Shown here: positions 39,001 to 47,734 of the stretch, piece after piece
How the letters are laid out: each line of letters starts with the position of its first letter
Numbering within the stretch: position 1 is the first letter of the stretch
Source of the DNA: Aurantimonas sp. HBX-1
Lineage (GTDB): Bacteria; Pseudomonadota; Alphaproteobacteria; Rhizobiales; Rhizobiaceae
Reading direction: 5' to 3'
Assembly: GCF_021391535.1 (NCBI RefSeq)
Contig: NZ_CP090066.1
Location: forward strand, 381,001-445,000
DNA: 64,000 nt
Translations under genes and position numbers: made by a program
The notes under the pieces: generated by a model
What the model was told of the DNA's origin: nothing
Databases searched by the model: none
The model's input: the letters and a program-made list of their open reading frames with translations, nothing else

Positions 39001-40152
39001 TCAGCCGTTGGAGGCCAGCAGGAAGGACGGCAGTTCGTTGCCTTCGCCGTCGCTGGCGCCGCCCGACCCGTCCTCGGGCTTCTTCTTGCGCGGCCGGCCG
39101 GGCCGGCGCTTGGCCGGCGCCTCGCCTTCCGGCGCATCCGCAACGGCTGCGGCGGGCCGCGTGTCGGCCGCTTCGCCAGTGGCGGCTTCCTGGACCGCCG
39201 GGGCGGCGGCCTCGGTCGAACCATTCTCCTCGCCGTCGCGGTTGCGACGCGGGCGACCGCGACGCCGCGGCTGCGGCGCCTGTTCGTCGGTCGCGGGAGA
39301 TCCACCGGGAGAGGCTACGGTCGCCGCGGGCTCTTCGTCGCGGCGGGTGTTGGCCTCGCGGCGCGGCGCATGCTCGTCGCGCGGCGGCTGTCCGCCGCCG
39401 TTGCCGGCGTGCGCGGCTTCCTCGCGGTCGCGTCGGCCGTCGGCCTCGTGGCGCGGCGCGCGTTCGTCCCGCTGCCCGTCGCCGTTGCGCGGCGCGTCAT
39501 GGGCGATGACGGGTTGCGGCCCGGTGCCCTGCGGCTGGAAGCGGTCGCGGCGCTCGCGGTTGCCATCGCGGTTGCCGTCACGATCGCGGTTGCCATCGCG
39601 GTTGCGGTTGCCGTCGCGCTCGCGGTTGCCGTCACGGTTGCCATCGCGGTCACGGTTGCCGTCCCGGTCGCGGCTGCTGTCGCGATTGCGGTTCTGCTCG
39701 CGGTCACGGTTGCCATTGCCGTCCCGATTGCCGTCGCGGTCGCGATTGGAATCGCGGTCGCGGAAACCGTCGCGGTCGGATTCGCGGGCGCCGTTGGAGG
39801 CCGGCCGCTCGTCGTTGCGAAACTCCTGGGAGTCCTGCGAATCGTCGTCGTCCTCGTCGCCGTCCCGCATGTCGCGGTCGTCGCGCTGCGGCTGGAACTG
39901 GCCCTGGGCGGCCGCGACGATGCGGTTGTAGTGCTCGGCGTGCTGCAGATAGTTCTCGGCCATCACCCGGTCGCCGGCGCCCGAGGCGTCGCGCGCCAGC
40001 ATGCCGTACTTCTCGGCGATATGCTGGGCGTTGCCCCGGATCTTCACGTCCGGGCCGTTCGACTCGTAGCTGCGCGAAAGCGGGTTGGGACCTTTCCGGC
40101 CCCGACCGCGCATGCGGTTCTTCTGCTGTTGCTGCTGCTGTCCTGGCCTCAT
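39001..40152 (-). CDS. DUF4167 domain protein with Arg-Asp-Gly-Asn repeats
   Basis: 383 residues from ATG 40152 (MRPGQQQQQQKNRMRGRGRK); the frame is open upstream without conserved sequence. The DUF4167 core is at about residues 12-85, with PNPLSRSYESNGPDVKIRGNAQHIAEKY and ARDASGAGDRVMAENYLQHAEHYNRI. After it comes an acidic segment, a tandem RDRDGNR-type array (about 126-204), then a low-complexity region with EPA/EAA and a C-terminal AT-hook-like RRPGRPRKKKPED. The basic, RNA- or DNA-binding look suggests nucleic-acid association; the function is unknown. Position between prmC and clpB is conserved in Hyphomicrobiales. Confidence 0.85.
   Translation of the reverse strand: MRPGQQQQQQKNRMRGRGRKGPNPLSRSYESNGPDVKIRGNAQHIAEKYGMLARDASGAGDRVMAENYLQHAEHYNRIVAAAQGQFQPQRDDRDMRDGDEDDDDSQDSQEFRNDERPASNGARESDRDGFRDRDSNRDRDGNRDGNGNRDREQNRNRDSSRDRDGNRDRDGNRDGNRERDGNRNRDGNRDRDGNRDGNRERRDRFQPQGTGPQPVIAHDAPRNGDGQRDERAPRHEADGRRDREEAAHAGNGGGQPPRDEHAPRREANTRRDEEPAATVASPGGSPATDEQAPQPRRRGRPRRNRDGEENGSTEAAAPAVQEAATGEAADTRPAAAVADAPEGEAPAKRRPGRPRKKKPEDGSGGASDGEGNELPSFLLASNG
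39541..39777 (-). repeat. Tandem repeat region encoding RDRDGNR units
   Basis: Degenerate head-to-tail repeats of CGGTTGCC/ATCG/CGGTCG elements within the DUF4167 gene, coding about 80 residues built almost only from R, D, G, N and some E, S. Units are 12-21 bases and vary, so copy number is likely to differ between strains. Confidence 0.7.
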
Positions 40153-40490
40153 GCTCTTCCCGTCTTCTGGATGTGCCGGCCGCGCCGGTCTGGGCCCTTG
40201 CCTGCGAACGCGCCAAGCGCGTTCATGCTCATCGGCCGCGCAGCTGCACAGCCGCCTCAAAGAGTTTTAAGTGTTTGCGCCTGGCGACACCCAACGCCGG
40301 CACGGACGACCGATCGGTCATCTCGAGCATCCCGCGCCGCGTCACTGCGGCATCGTTCGGGATGTCCCCCTCGAATGCTCGGCTATACGCGGGACCCTAG
40401 AAGGGAAAACGTCCAGCCACAAGTGCTTTCTCGCCACTTCCAGAGGGGTTTGCACCGGTCACGCAGGCTCTTCTTGCAGTGCTTTACGGT
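40153..40490. other. Intergenic region between prmC and DUF4167 (338 bases)
   Basis: Upstream region of the DUF4167 gene. I see no open frame with protein-like composition, no tRNA and no strong terminator. AGTTTTAAGTG near 40264-40273 is the most AT-rich patch and could be part of a promoter for the minus-strand gene. Confidence 0.4.
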
Positions 40491-41372
40491 TTAACCGCGA
40501 CCTTCCGACCGGAAGCGCAGCACCCGTTCGGTTCCGCCGAGATCCATAGCCGACCTGACAAAGACGAGGCCGTTGGCGCGAAAGATCGCTTCCACCGCCG
40601 GTCGCTGGCCGATTCCGATCTCCACGATCGCCTCGCCGCCGCGACGCACCACCTGACCGGCGGACGCCGCCAGGGCGCGATAGGCGACAAGACCGTCCTC
40701 GCCCCCGTCGAGGGCCCGGATCGGATCGTGGTCGCGCACCTCGCGCGCCAGCAATGCAATGTCGTGGTGGGGAATATATGGGGGGTTGGAGACCAGAAGA
40801 TCAAGTGGTCCGGCGAGCCCGGCGAGATAATCCATGCGGACCGCCAGCATGCGATGCGCCACGCCCGCCGCCGCTGCGTTCCGCCGCGCCGTCGCCAGCG
40901 CCGCTTCGCTGATGTCGGTGGCGACCGCCACTGCGGCCGGATGCAGGGCGAGCAGCGAGACCGCGATCGCCCCGCTGCCGGTGCCGATATCGGCGAAGAC
41001 GCAGCGCCCGGTCATCGCGATCGAATCCGCCACCGCCGCCGAGGCCTCGTCGACGAGGATCTCGGTATCCGGCCGCGGCTCCAGCGTGTCGGGCGACAAC
41101 AGGAATTCGTGCGCGTAGAAAGCCCGGCGGCCGAGGATGCGGTGCACCGGCTCCCCCGCCAGGCGGCGCTGCAGGAGCGCCTCGAAGCGGGCAGGCAGGT
41201 CGGGCGATTCCGGCAGCGCCGCATGCCGGTGCAGCGCGCTCGGCTCCATGCCGGCCGCCTCGGCCAGCAGCAGCCGGGCGTCGAGATCGGGGGTGTCCGC
41301 GCCGCCCTGTCGCAGGCGGGCGGCGCCCGTCCGGAGCAGATCCCCGGCGCGGGCCTTGCCGCCCTCAGGCAT
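40491..41372 (-). CDS. prmC: Peptide chain release factor N5-glutamine methyltransferase
   Basis: 293 residues. Methylates the GGQ glutamine of release factors RF1 and RF2. The N-terminal helical domain contains GEPVHRILGRRAFY; the SAM motif is FADIGTGSGAIAVSLL near residues 127-142; the catalytic NPPY motif is at residues 196-199 (SNPPYIPHH). The start overlaps the end of prfA by eight bases, so enzyme and substrate are made from one message. Confidence 0.95.
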   Translation of the reverse strand: MPEGGKARAGDLLRTGAARLRQGGADTPDLDARLLLAEAAGMEPSALHRHAALPESPDLPARFEALLQRRLAGEPVHRILGRRAFYAHEFLLSPDTLEPRPDTEILVDEASAAVADSIAMTGRCVFADIGTGSGAIAVSLLALHPAAVAVATDISEAALATARRNAAAAGVAHRMLAVRMDYLAGLAGPLDLLVSNPPYIPHHDIALLAREVRDHDPIRALDGGEDGLVAYRALAASAGQVVRRGGEAIVEIGIGQRPAVEAIFRANGLVFVRSAMDLGGTERVLRFRSEGRG

Positions 41373-42444
41373 CGGCGCCGACGGCAGCCAGAAGCTGCGC
41401 CTGGTGGTCGGCGACCAGCGCCTCGACCAGCTCGTCCATCTCGCCCTCGATGACCCGGTCGAGCTTGTAGAGCGTCAGGTTGATCCGGTGGTCGGTGACG
41501 CGCCCCTGCGGGAAATTGTAGGTGCGGATGCGCTCCGAGCGGTCGCCGCTGCCGACCTGGCTCTTGCGCGCCGCCGAGCGCTCGTCGTCGGCGCGCTGGC
41601 GCTCCATGTCGAACAGCCGCGCCTTCAGCACCTGCATCGCCCGCGCGCGGTTCTGGTGCTGCGACTTCTCCGACGAGGTGACGACGATGCCGCTCGGGAT
41701 ATGGGTGATTCGCACGGCCGAATCGGTGGTGTTGACGTGCTGGCCGCCGGCGCCGGAGGCGCGCATCGTGTCGATGCGGATGTCCTCGGCGCGCACCTCG
41801 ACGTCGATGTCCTCGGCCTCCGGCAGTACCGCGACGGTGGCGGCGGAGGTGTGGATCCGCCCGCCCGACTCGGTCTCCGGTACGCGCTGCACCCGGTGCA
41901 CCCCGGATTCGAACTTCAGCCGCGAGAACACCCCGGCGCCGCGTATGGCGGCGATGACTTCCTTGTAGCCGCCGACCTCGCCCTCGCTGGCCGACAGGAT
42001 CTCGACCTTCCAGCCGTGCAGTTCGGCATAGCGCTGGTACATGCGGAACAGGTCGCCGGCGAACAGCCCGGCCTCCGAGCCGCCGGTGCCGGCGCGGATC
42101 TCGAGGATCGCGCCCTTCTCGTCGGCCGCGTCCCTCGGCAGGAGCAGGATGCGGATCTCGTCGGTCAGCCGCTCGAGCTCGGCGCGCAGGTTGTCGATCT
42201 CCATCTCGGCGAGTTCGCGCATCTCGCGGTCGGCCGAGGGATCGTCGCGCAGCGCGCGCGAGCCGGCGAGCTCGCCCTCCAGCTTGCGGTAGGACCGGAT
42301 CGCCGCCACCACCGGCTCCAGCCCGGCATATTCGGCGGCCAGCCCGGCATAGACGCCGTGTTCCGGGCTCTTGGCCATCTCGTTCTCGAGATAGCGGAAC
42401 CGGGACAGGATTTCGTCGAGTTTCGCGTTCGGCAAGGTCGCCAT
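41365..42444 (-). CDS. prfA: Peptide chain release factor 1
   Basis: 359 residues from ATG 42444 (MATLPNAKLDEILSRF). Recognises UAG and UAA stop codons and triggers peptide release. The peptidyl-transferase motif GGQ is at residues 233-235 in SGAGGQHVN; the RF1 tripeptide region lies in the conserved GVHRVQRVPETESGGRIHTS segment just before it. Length is normal. Its 3' end overlaps prmC, whose product modifies this GGQ glutamine. Confidence 0.97.
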   Translation of the reverse strand: MATLPNAKLDEILSRFRYLENEMAKSPEHGVYAGLAAEYAGLEPVVAAIRSYRKLEGELAGSRALRDDPSADREMRELAEMEIDNLRAELERLTDEIRILLLPRDAADEKGAILEIRAGTGGSEAGLFAGDLFRMYQRYAELHGWKVEILSASEGEVGGYKEVIAAIRGAGVFSRLKFESGVHRVQRVPETESGGRIHTSAATVAVLPEAEDIDVEVRAEDIRIDTMRASGAGGQHVNTTDSAVRITHIPSGIVVTSSEKSQHQNRARAMQVLKARLFDMERQRADDERSAARKSQVGSGDRSERIRTYNFPQGRVTDHRINLTLYKLDRVIEGEMDELVEALVADHQAQLLAAVGADA

Positions 42445-42526
42445 GGGATCCTGACATGCTCGAAAATGCTGCGCCGACGACCGGCGGTCGCAGGCGGATG
42501 GGAGCGCTGCTGCCTCGTCCGGCTCG

Positions 42527-44776
42527 CTAGTAGGGGATGGAATGCGCCCTGGCGTAATCGACGAGCATGTCGCGCATGCCGCCCGCTCCATGCGCCGAGT
42601 CCAGCTTCTCGCAGATCGCCTTCTCCAGGTCGGCGACGTCCGTCTCGACGATCATCGCCTTGACCGGCCCGATCGACGGCGGCGCCATGGATATGGAGCG
42701 GAAGCCGAGGCCGATCAACGCCATCGCGCTCAGCGGGCGCCCGGCCATTTCGCCGCACAGCGTCACCGGCACGTTGTGCCGGTTGCCGGCCTCGACGATG
42801 CTGCGCAACGCCCGCAGGAACGGCACCGACAGATCGTCGAAGCGGCCGGCGACGCGGGCATTGCCGCGGTCGACGGCGGCGAAGAACTGGAACAGGTCGT
42901 TCGAGCCGACCGAGACGAAGTCGAGCACCCCCATCAGCTCGTCGAGCTGGAACAGCGTCGAGGGCACCTCGATCATCGCGCCGACCTTCAGCCGGTGCGG
43001 CATCGGATGGCCGAACCGCGTCAGATGGTTCAGCTCGCGGTCGATCAGCTCGCGGGCCTGCTGCACCTCCGCGAGATCGGTCACCATCGGGAACATCACC
43101 CGCAGTTCGCGCCCAGCGGCGGCCTTGAGCAGCGCCCGCAGCTGGGTGCGCATCAGGCCCGGCCGGTCGAGCGCCAGCCGCAGCGCGCGGTAGCCGAGCG
43201 CCGGATTCTCCTCCGGCGACTGGCTGATATAGGGCAGCACCTTGTCGCCCCCGACATCGAGGGTCCGGAAGGTCACTGGGCGCTCGCCGGCGGCGTCGAG
43301 CACGGCGGCGTAGAGCCGCTCCTGGTCGCTGGCGCGCGGCATGGTGGAGGCCACCATGAACTGCAGCTCGGTGCGGAAGAGGCCGATTCCGGCGGCGCCG
43401 GATTCCTCCAGCTGCGGCAGGTCGACCAGCAGCCCGGCATTCATCTCCAGATCGATCGCCACGCCGTCCTTTGTCCGCGACGGCACGTCGCGCAGCGAGC
43501 GGTAGCGCTCCTGGCGCCGTTCGCGGAACCGCGCCTTATCGGAGAACAGGGCGGCAAGCTCGGCGGGCGGGCGCAGATGCACGCCGCCATCCTCGCCGTC
43601 GACGATGATCAGGTCGCGGTTCTCCGACATGGAGACGGCGCCCTTCACCTGACCGACAACCGGGATGCCGAGGGCGCGGGCGACAATCACCACGTGGCTC
43701 GTCGCCGCTCCCTCCTCGAGCACCAGGCCGCGGATCATATCGCGCCGGTAGTCGAGCAGTTCCGCCGCGCCCATCGAGCGCGCCACGATCACCGCGTCGC
43801 CGGCCGGGCTGTCCTCGTGGCTGTCGCGGCCGATCAGCTGGCGCAGCAGGCGGTTGGCGAGGTCGTCGAAATCGTGCAGTCGCTCGCGGATATAGGGGTC
43901 GGTCATGTGCATCATGCGTGCCCGCATGTCCGACTGCACCTTCTCGACCGCCGCCTCGGCGGTCAGGCCGTTGCGCACCGCCTCCTCGAGGCGCCGCACC
44001 CAGCCGCGGTCGTGCGCGAACATCCGGTAGGCCTCGAGCACCGCCCGGTGCTCGCCCTCGGCGGCGACGTCGCGACGCGCCAGCATGTCCTCGATGGAGA
44101 CCCGCAGGATGCCGAGCGCCTTGCCGAGCCGGTCGACCTCCGCCTCGACGTCCTCGTTGAAGAGATTGGTGACGACGACGCGCGGCTCGTGCAGGATCAC
44201 GTGGCCGATGCCGATCCCGTCCGACAGCGCCTCGCCGTCGAAGCTCACCGGCCGCGACAGGTCGAGGGCGACGCCGGGCCGCGACAGGCCTTCCAGGCTG
44301 CCGGCCGCGATCATCTCGGCGACCACCATCGCCACCGTCTCCAGCGCCTCGGATTCCTCGTCGCGGTAGAGCCGCGCCGACTTGTTCTGCACCACCAGCA
44401 CGCCCAGCGTCCGGCCGGCCCGCAGGATCGGCACGCCGAGGAAGGAGTTGTAGATCTCCTCGCCGGTCTCCGGCAGGTAGGTGAAGGCCGGGTGCTTCTG
44501 GGCTTCCGACAGGTTCAGCGGCCGGGCCGTGGCGGCGATCGTGCCGACCAGGCCCTCGCCGAGCTTCAGCTGGGCGAGGTGGACGGAACCGGGATTGAGG
44601 CCTTCGGTGGCATAGAGTTCCAGCACCGCGTCGGCGCGCAGCACGTAGAGCGAGCAGACTTCCGCGACCATGTTCTGGGCGATCTGCCGGACGATCTGGT
44701 CGAGACGCGCCTGCGGGTCGAGCGGCTCGGCCATGAGCTCCCGGATGCGGCGCATGAGGACGCGCGGACCTGACAT
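42527..44776 (-). CDS. ptsP: Phosphoenolpyruvate-protein phosphotransferase PtsP (EI-Ntr)
   Basis: 749 residues from ATG 44776; an in-frame codon five residues upstream is an alternative. An N-terminal GAF domain (about 10-155) precedes the enzyme I part: the phospho-histidine domain with H361 in EEGAATSHVVIVARALGIPVV, and a C-terminal PEP-binding TIM barrel with GIGLFRTELQFM and the late VTLCGEMAGRP. EI-Ntr starts the nitrogen PTS phosphorelay (PtsP to NPr to EIIA-Ntr) that tunes nitrogen, potassium and stress responses rather than moving sugar; glutamine sensing by the GAF domain is known in the family. Sits between lysC and prfA. Confidence 0.94.
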   Translation of the reverse strand: MSGPRVLMRRIRELMAEPLDPQARLDQIVRQIAQNMVAEVCSLYVLRADAVLELYATEGLNPGSVHLAQLKLGEGLVGTIAATARPLNLSEAQKHPAFTYLPETGEEIYNSFLGVPILRAGRTLGVLVVQNKSARLYRDEESEALETVAMVVAEMIAAGSLEGLSRPGVALDLSRPVSFDGEALSDGIGIGHVILHEPRVVVTNLFNEDVEAEVDRLGKALGILRVSIEDMLARRDVAAEGEHRAVLEAYRMFAHDRGWVRRLEEAVRNGLTAEAAVEKVQSDMRARMMHMTDPYIRERLHDFDDLANRLLRQLIGRDSHEDSPAGDAVIVARSMGAAELLDYRRDMIRGLVLEEGAATSHVVIVARALGIPVVGQVKGAVSMSENRDLIIVDGEDGGVHLRPPAELAALFSDKARFRERRQERYRSLRDVPSRTKDGVAIDLEMNAGLLVDLPQLEESGAAGIGLFRTELQFMVASTMPRASDQERLYAAVLDAAGERPVTFRTLDVGGDKVLPYISQSPEENPALGYRALRLALDRPGLMRTQLRALLKAAAGRELRVMFPMVTDLAEVQQARELIDRELNHLTRFGHPMPHRLKVGAMIEVPSTLFQLDELMGVLDFVSVGSNDLFQFFAAVDRGNARVAGRFDDLSVPFLRALRSIVEAGNRHNVPVTLCGEMAGRPLSAMALIGLGFRSISMAPPSIGPVKAMIVETDVADLEKAICEKLDSAHGAGGMRDMLVDYARAHSIPY

Positions 44777-44977
44777 GTCGCTCCTGATCAACGCAATCTC
44801 TCGTTTTCGGCGACGGCCGGCCGCGCCGGGGGCCCGGTGCGGTTCGACTCTCGTTCCATCAGATCACACTTCCGTGCCGCGGAGACAATCGAATGACGGA
44901 CCGTCCCGATCCCCTGCGGACAACCCGCGCCCGCCCGCCTCTTACCGAGCGCAACCGCGGGCTTCAACCCGAAGGGC

Positions 44978-46231
44978 TTACGGCTTGTCCAATCCGTAGA
45001 TCGAATGCAGCGCCCGAACCGCCAGTTCGGTATATTCGCCGTCGATCAGGATCGAGATCTTGATTTCGGAAGTGGTGATCGCGCGGATGTTGATGCCGCG
45101 GCTGGCCAGCGCCTTGAACGCCGTGGCCGCGACGCCGGTATGGCTGCGCATGCCGACGCCGATGACCGACACCTTGGTCAGGCCCTGCTCGCTCTGGATG
45201 GCCTCGTAGCGCATCGCCGACTTCGCCGTCTCGAGCACCGCGGTGGCCTTCTGCAGGTCGCCGGACGGGACCGTGAAGGTCATGTCGGTCGTGGCGCCCG
45301 ATTCGGAGATGTTCTGGACGATCATGTCGACATTGACGCCGGCTTCGGCGAGCGGGCCGAAGATCGCGGCGGCGACGCCCGGCTGGTCCTCGACCCGGCG
45401 CAGCGAGATCTGCGCCTCGTCCCTGGCGTAGGCGATCCCTGTGACGACCTGCTGTTCCACGATTTCATCCTCGTCGCAAATGAGCGTTCCCGGCGGGTTG
45501 TCGAAGTCCCCCATGCCGGGCGCGTCGGGGTCCTCGAATGACGAGCGCACGAACATGCGCACCTTATGCACCATGGCCAGCTCGACGGAACGGACCTGCA
45601 GCACCTTGGCGCCGAGCGAGGCCATCTCCAGCATCTCCTCGAAGGAGATGCGGCTCATCCGGCGGGCCTTCGGCTCGATGCGCGGGTCGGTCGTGTAGAC
45701 CCCGTCGACGTCGGTATAGATGTCGCAGCGATCCGCCTTGATCGCCGCGGCGACGGCGACCGCGCTGGTGTCGGAGCCGCCGCGCCCGAGCGTCGCGATG
45801 CGGTTGTCCGGCGCGATGCCCTGGAAGCCGGCGATCACCGCCACCTGGCCTTCGCCGAAGCGCCGCACGATCTCGGCGGCGTCGATTTCCTGGATGCGCG
45901 CCGCGCCGTGCGCGCCGTCCGTCCTGATGGCGATCTGCCAGCCCTGCCAGGAGCGCGCATTGACGCCCATGGCCTGCAGCGTGATCGCCAGCAGACCGGC
46001 GGTCACCTGCTCGCCGCTGGCGACGACGGCATCGTATTCGCGCGCATCGTGGATCGGCGAGGCCGCCCGGCACCAGCCGACGAGCTCGTTGGTCTTGCCC
46101 GACATCGCCGAGACGACGACGGCGACGTCGTGGCCGGCATCGACCTCGCGTTTGACATGCCGCGCGACGTTCTTGATGCGGTCGATATCGGCGACGGAGG
46201 TGCCGCCGAACTTGAGGACGATGCGGGCCAT
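44978..46231 (-). CDS. lysC: Aspartate kinase
   Basis: 417 residues from ATG 46231 (MARIVLKFGGTSVADIDRIK). Phosphorylates aspartate, the entry to lysine, methionine and threonine synthesis. The kinase domain (about 1-245) shows KFGGTSV and VIAGFQGIAPDNRIATLGRGGSDTSA; two C-terminal ACT domains (about 265-415) carry VNVDMIVQNISE and KVSVIGVGMRSHTGVA, sites of feedback control by pathway end products. Length fits the monofunctional ACT-regulated class. Divergent from ubiG. Confidence 0.96.
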   Translation of the reverse strand: MARIVLKFGGTSVADIDRIKNVARHVKREVDAGHDVAVVVSAMSGKTNELVGWCRAASPIHDAREYDAVVASGEQVTAGLLAITLQAMGVNARSWQGWQIAIRTDGAHGAARIQEIDAAEIVRRFGEGQVAVIAGFQGIAPDNRIATLGRGGSDTSAVAVAAAIKADRCDIYTDVDGVYTTDPRIEPKARRMSRISFEEMLEMASLGAKVLQVRSVELAMVHKVRMFVRSSFEDPDAPGMGDFDNPPGTLICDEDEIVEQQVVTGIAYARDEAQISLRRVEDQPGVAAAIFGPLAEAGVNVDMIVQNISESGATTDMTFTVPSGDLQKATAVLETAKSAMRYEAIQSEQGLTKVSVIGVGMRSHTGVAATAFKALASRGINIRAITTSEIKISILIDGEYTELAVRALHSIYGLDKP

Positions 46232-46454
46232 GTGAGCGGATCGGTATCGTATGAGGTGCGGGACGGTGTCCGGCTGCGGGAAACGGGCACGCTGCGAGTG
46301 CCCGCCGCCCCCGGCGCCGAGCGGCCGTTCCGTAGCCGATGCGGCCCGGAACCGCAATCCGCTGGCCGCCCGGGGCGCAGCCGATGGTCGCGGGCGCTTG
46401 ACTTCGCGGCCGGCGGCGGAAGATGGCGGGGGAGCAACAGGGAGCGACACCACG

Positions 46455-47204
46455 ATGAACGCAAGCGAGGGCACCACGATCGACGCCGGCGAGGTCGAGC
46501 GGTTTTCGCGGCTGGCGCAGGAATGGTGGAACCCGGCGGGCAAGTTCAAGCCGCTGCACAAGTTCAATCCGGTGCGGCTGGAATACATCCGCGCGCAGCT
46601 GGCGATGAACTTCGGCAGCGACCTCACGCGCGGCAAGCCGTTCGAGGGCCTGTCGCTGCTCGACATCGGCTGCGGCGGCGGGCTGATCTGCGAGCCGCTG
46701 GCGCGTCTCGGCGCCCATGTCGTCGGGGCCGATGCCTCGGAGACCAATATCGAGGTGGCGCGCCTCCACGCGGCGGAAAGCGGCCTTGCGATCGACTACC
46801 GCGCCACCACGGCGGAGGCGATCGCCGCCGGCGGCGAGACCTTCGACGTCGTCCTGGCGCTCGAGGTCGTCGAGCATGTCGCCGACGTCGAGCTGTTCCT
46901 CTCCTCCTGCGCCGCGATGGTGAAGCCTGGCGGCCTGCTCTTCGTGGCGACGATCAACCGGACGCTGAAGGCCTACACCTTCGCCATCGTCGGGGCCGAA
47001 TACGTCCTCGGCTGGCTGCCCAAGGGCACCCACCAGTTTTCCAAGCTGGTTCGCCCCGAGGAGATCGCCGGGCCGGTCGAGCGGCAGGGCCTGTCGATGA
47101 TCGACGAGATCGGCGTGGTCTACCACCCGCTCGCCGATGCCTGGCGCCAGTCACGTGACACCGACGTCAACTACATGGTCCTCGCCCGCCGCCCGGCCGT
47201 CTGA
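46455..47204 (+). CDS. ubiG: Bifunctional ubiquinone O-methyltransferase UbiG
   Basis: 249 residues from ATG 46455. Methylates both catechol-type hydroxyls during ubiquinone synthesis. The SAM motif is LLDIGCGGGLICEPLARLGA near residues 71-90, with VVGADASETNIEVAR and LALEVVEHVADVELFL following; RLAQEWWNPAGKFKPLHKFNP near residues 18-38 is the UbiG signature. Frame is open upstream, but the family start and divergent lysC support this ATG. Confidence 0.96.
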   Translation: MNASEGTTIDAGEVERFSRLAQEWWNPAGKFKPLHKFNPVRLEYIRAQLAMNFGSDLTRGKPFEGLSLLDIGCGGGLICEPLARLGAHVVGADASETNIEVARLHAAESGLAIDYRATTAEAIAAGGETFDVVLALEVVEHVADVELFLSSCAAMVKPGGLLFVATINRTLKAYTFAIVGAEYVLGWLPKGTHQFSKLVRPEEIAGPVERQGLSMIDEIGVVYHPLADAWRQSRDTDVNYMVLARRPAV

Positions 47205-47374
47205 GCCGGCGCCCGGAGAAAGCTGGGGACATCCTGCAGGTTCAGGCCGTTAGCCGGCTACCCGCAAGGTTTGGGCAAGCCCCGTTGCCCATGTTGTTTC
47301 AGCGGCGGGAATTGCGTCGCGTCAAGGCGGGCACCGACAGACCGGCACGAACAGACAACGATCCCGAGGGTGAG

Positions 47375-47722
47375 ATGGTGGCGGCGAACAGAGACCAGGT
47401 TCCGAACGAAGCGACCTGCCCGGTCCCCCTCGAGGTGCTGGCCTTGCTGCTGCGCTCGGATGAACGCACGCGCATCGCGCTGATCCGCGAGATCGACGCC
47501 GAGGCCCGGGCCCGGCTGGCCTTCTTCTGCTACAACCGCGTGCATCTTCGCCCGCTGGCCTTCCGCATTGCCGGGCTGTGCGAATTGCGCGACCTGCGGC
47601 TGATCGCGGGCCTCAAGGGCGACCTGCTCTTCCAGCAGGCCACCGAGCAGGGCCTGTTCGAGGACGGCGGCCCCGGCCCGCGCAAGAAGGGCGTCACGCT
47701 GGCGAAATCCGCCCGCGGCTGA
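47375..47722 (+). CDS. Conserved hypothetical protein, 115 residues
   Basis: Starts at ATG 47375 with GAGGG five bases upstream. A mostly helical protein: PVPLEVLALLLRSDERTRIALI, AEARARLAFFCYNRVHLRPLAF, LCELRDLRLIAGLKGDLL. No domain, signal or membrane segment recognised. The body resembles short proteins seen in Hyphomicrobiales genomes near ubiG, but I cannot name a family. It is convergent with the ECF sigma gene across 12 bases. Confidence 0.68.
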   Translation: MVAANRDQVPNEATCPVPLEVLALLLRSDERTRIALIREIDAEARARLAFFCYNRVHLRPLAFRIAGLCELRDLRLIAGLKGDLLFQQATEQGLFEDGGPGPRKKGVTLAKSARG

Positions 47723-47734
47723 CCGTCCGGCGGG

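Noticed and set aside
39541..39777. Repeat array as CRISPR or noncoding minisatellite
   Set aside because: Repeats are short, degenerate, in frame and without spacers of constant length; they code the RDGN tract of DUF4167.
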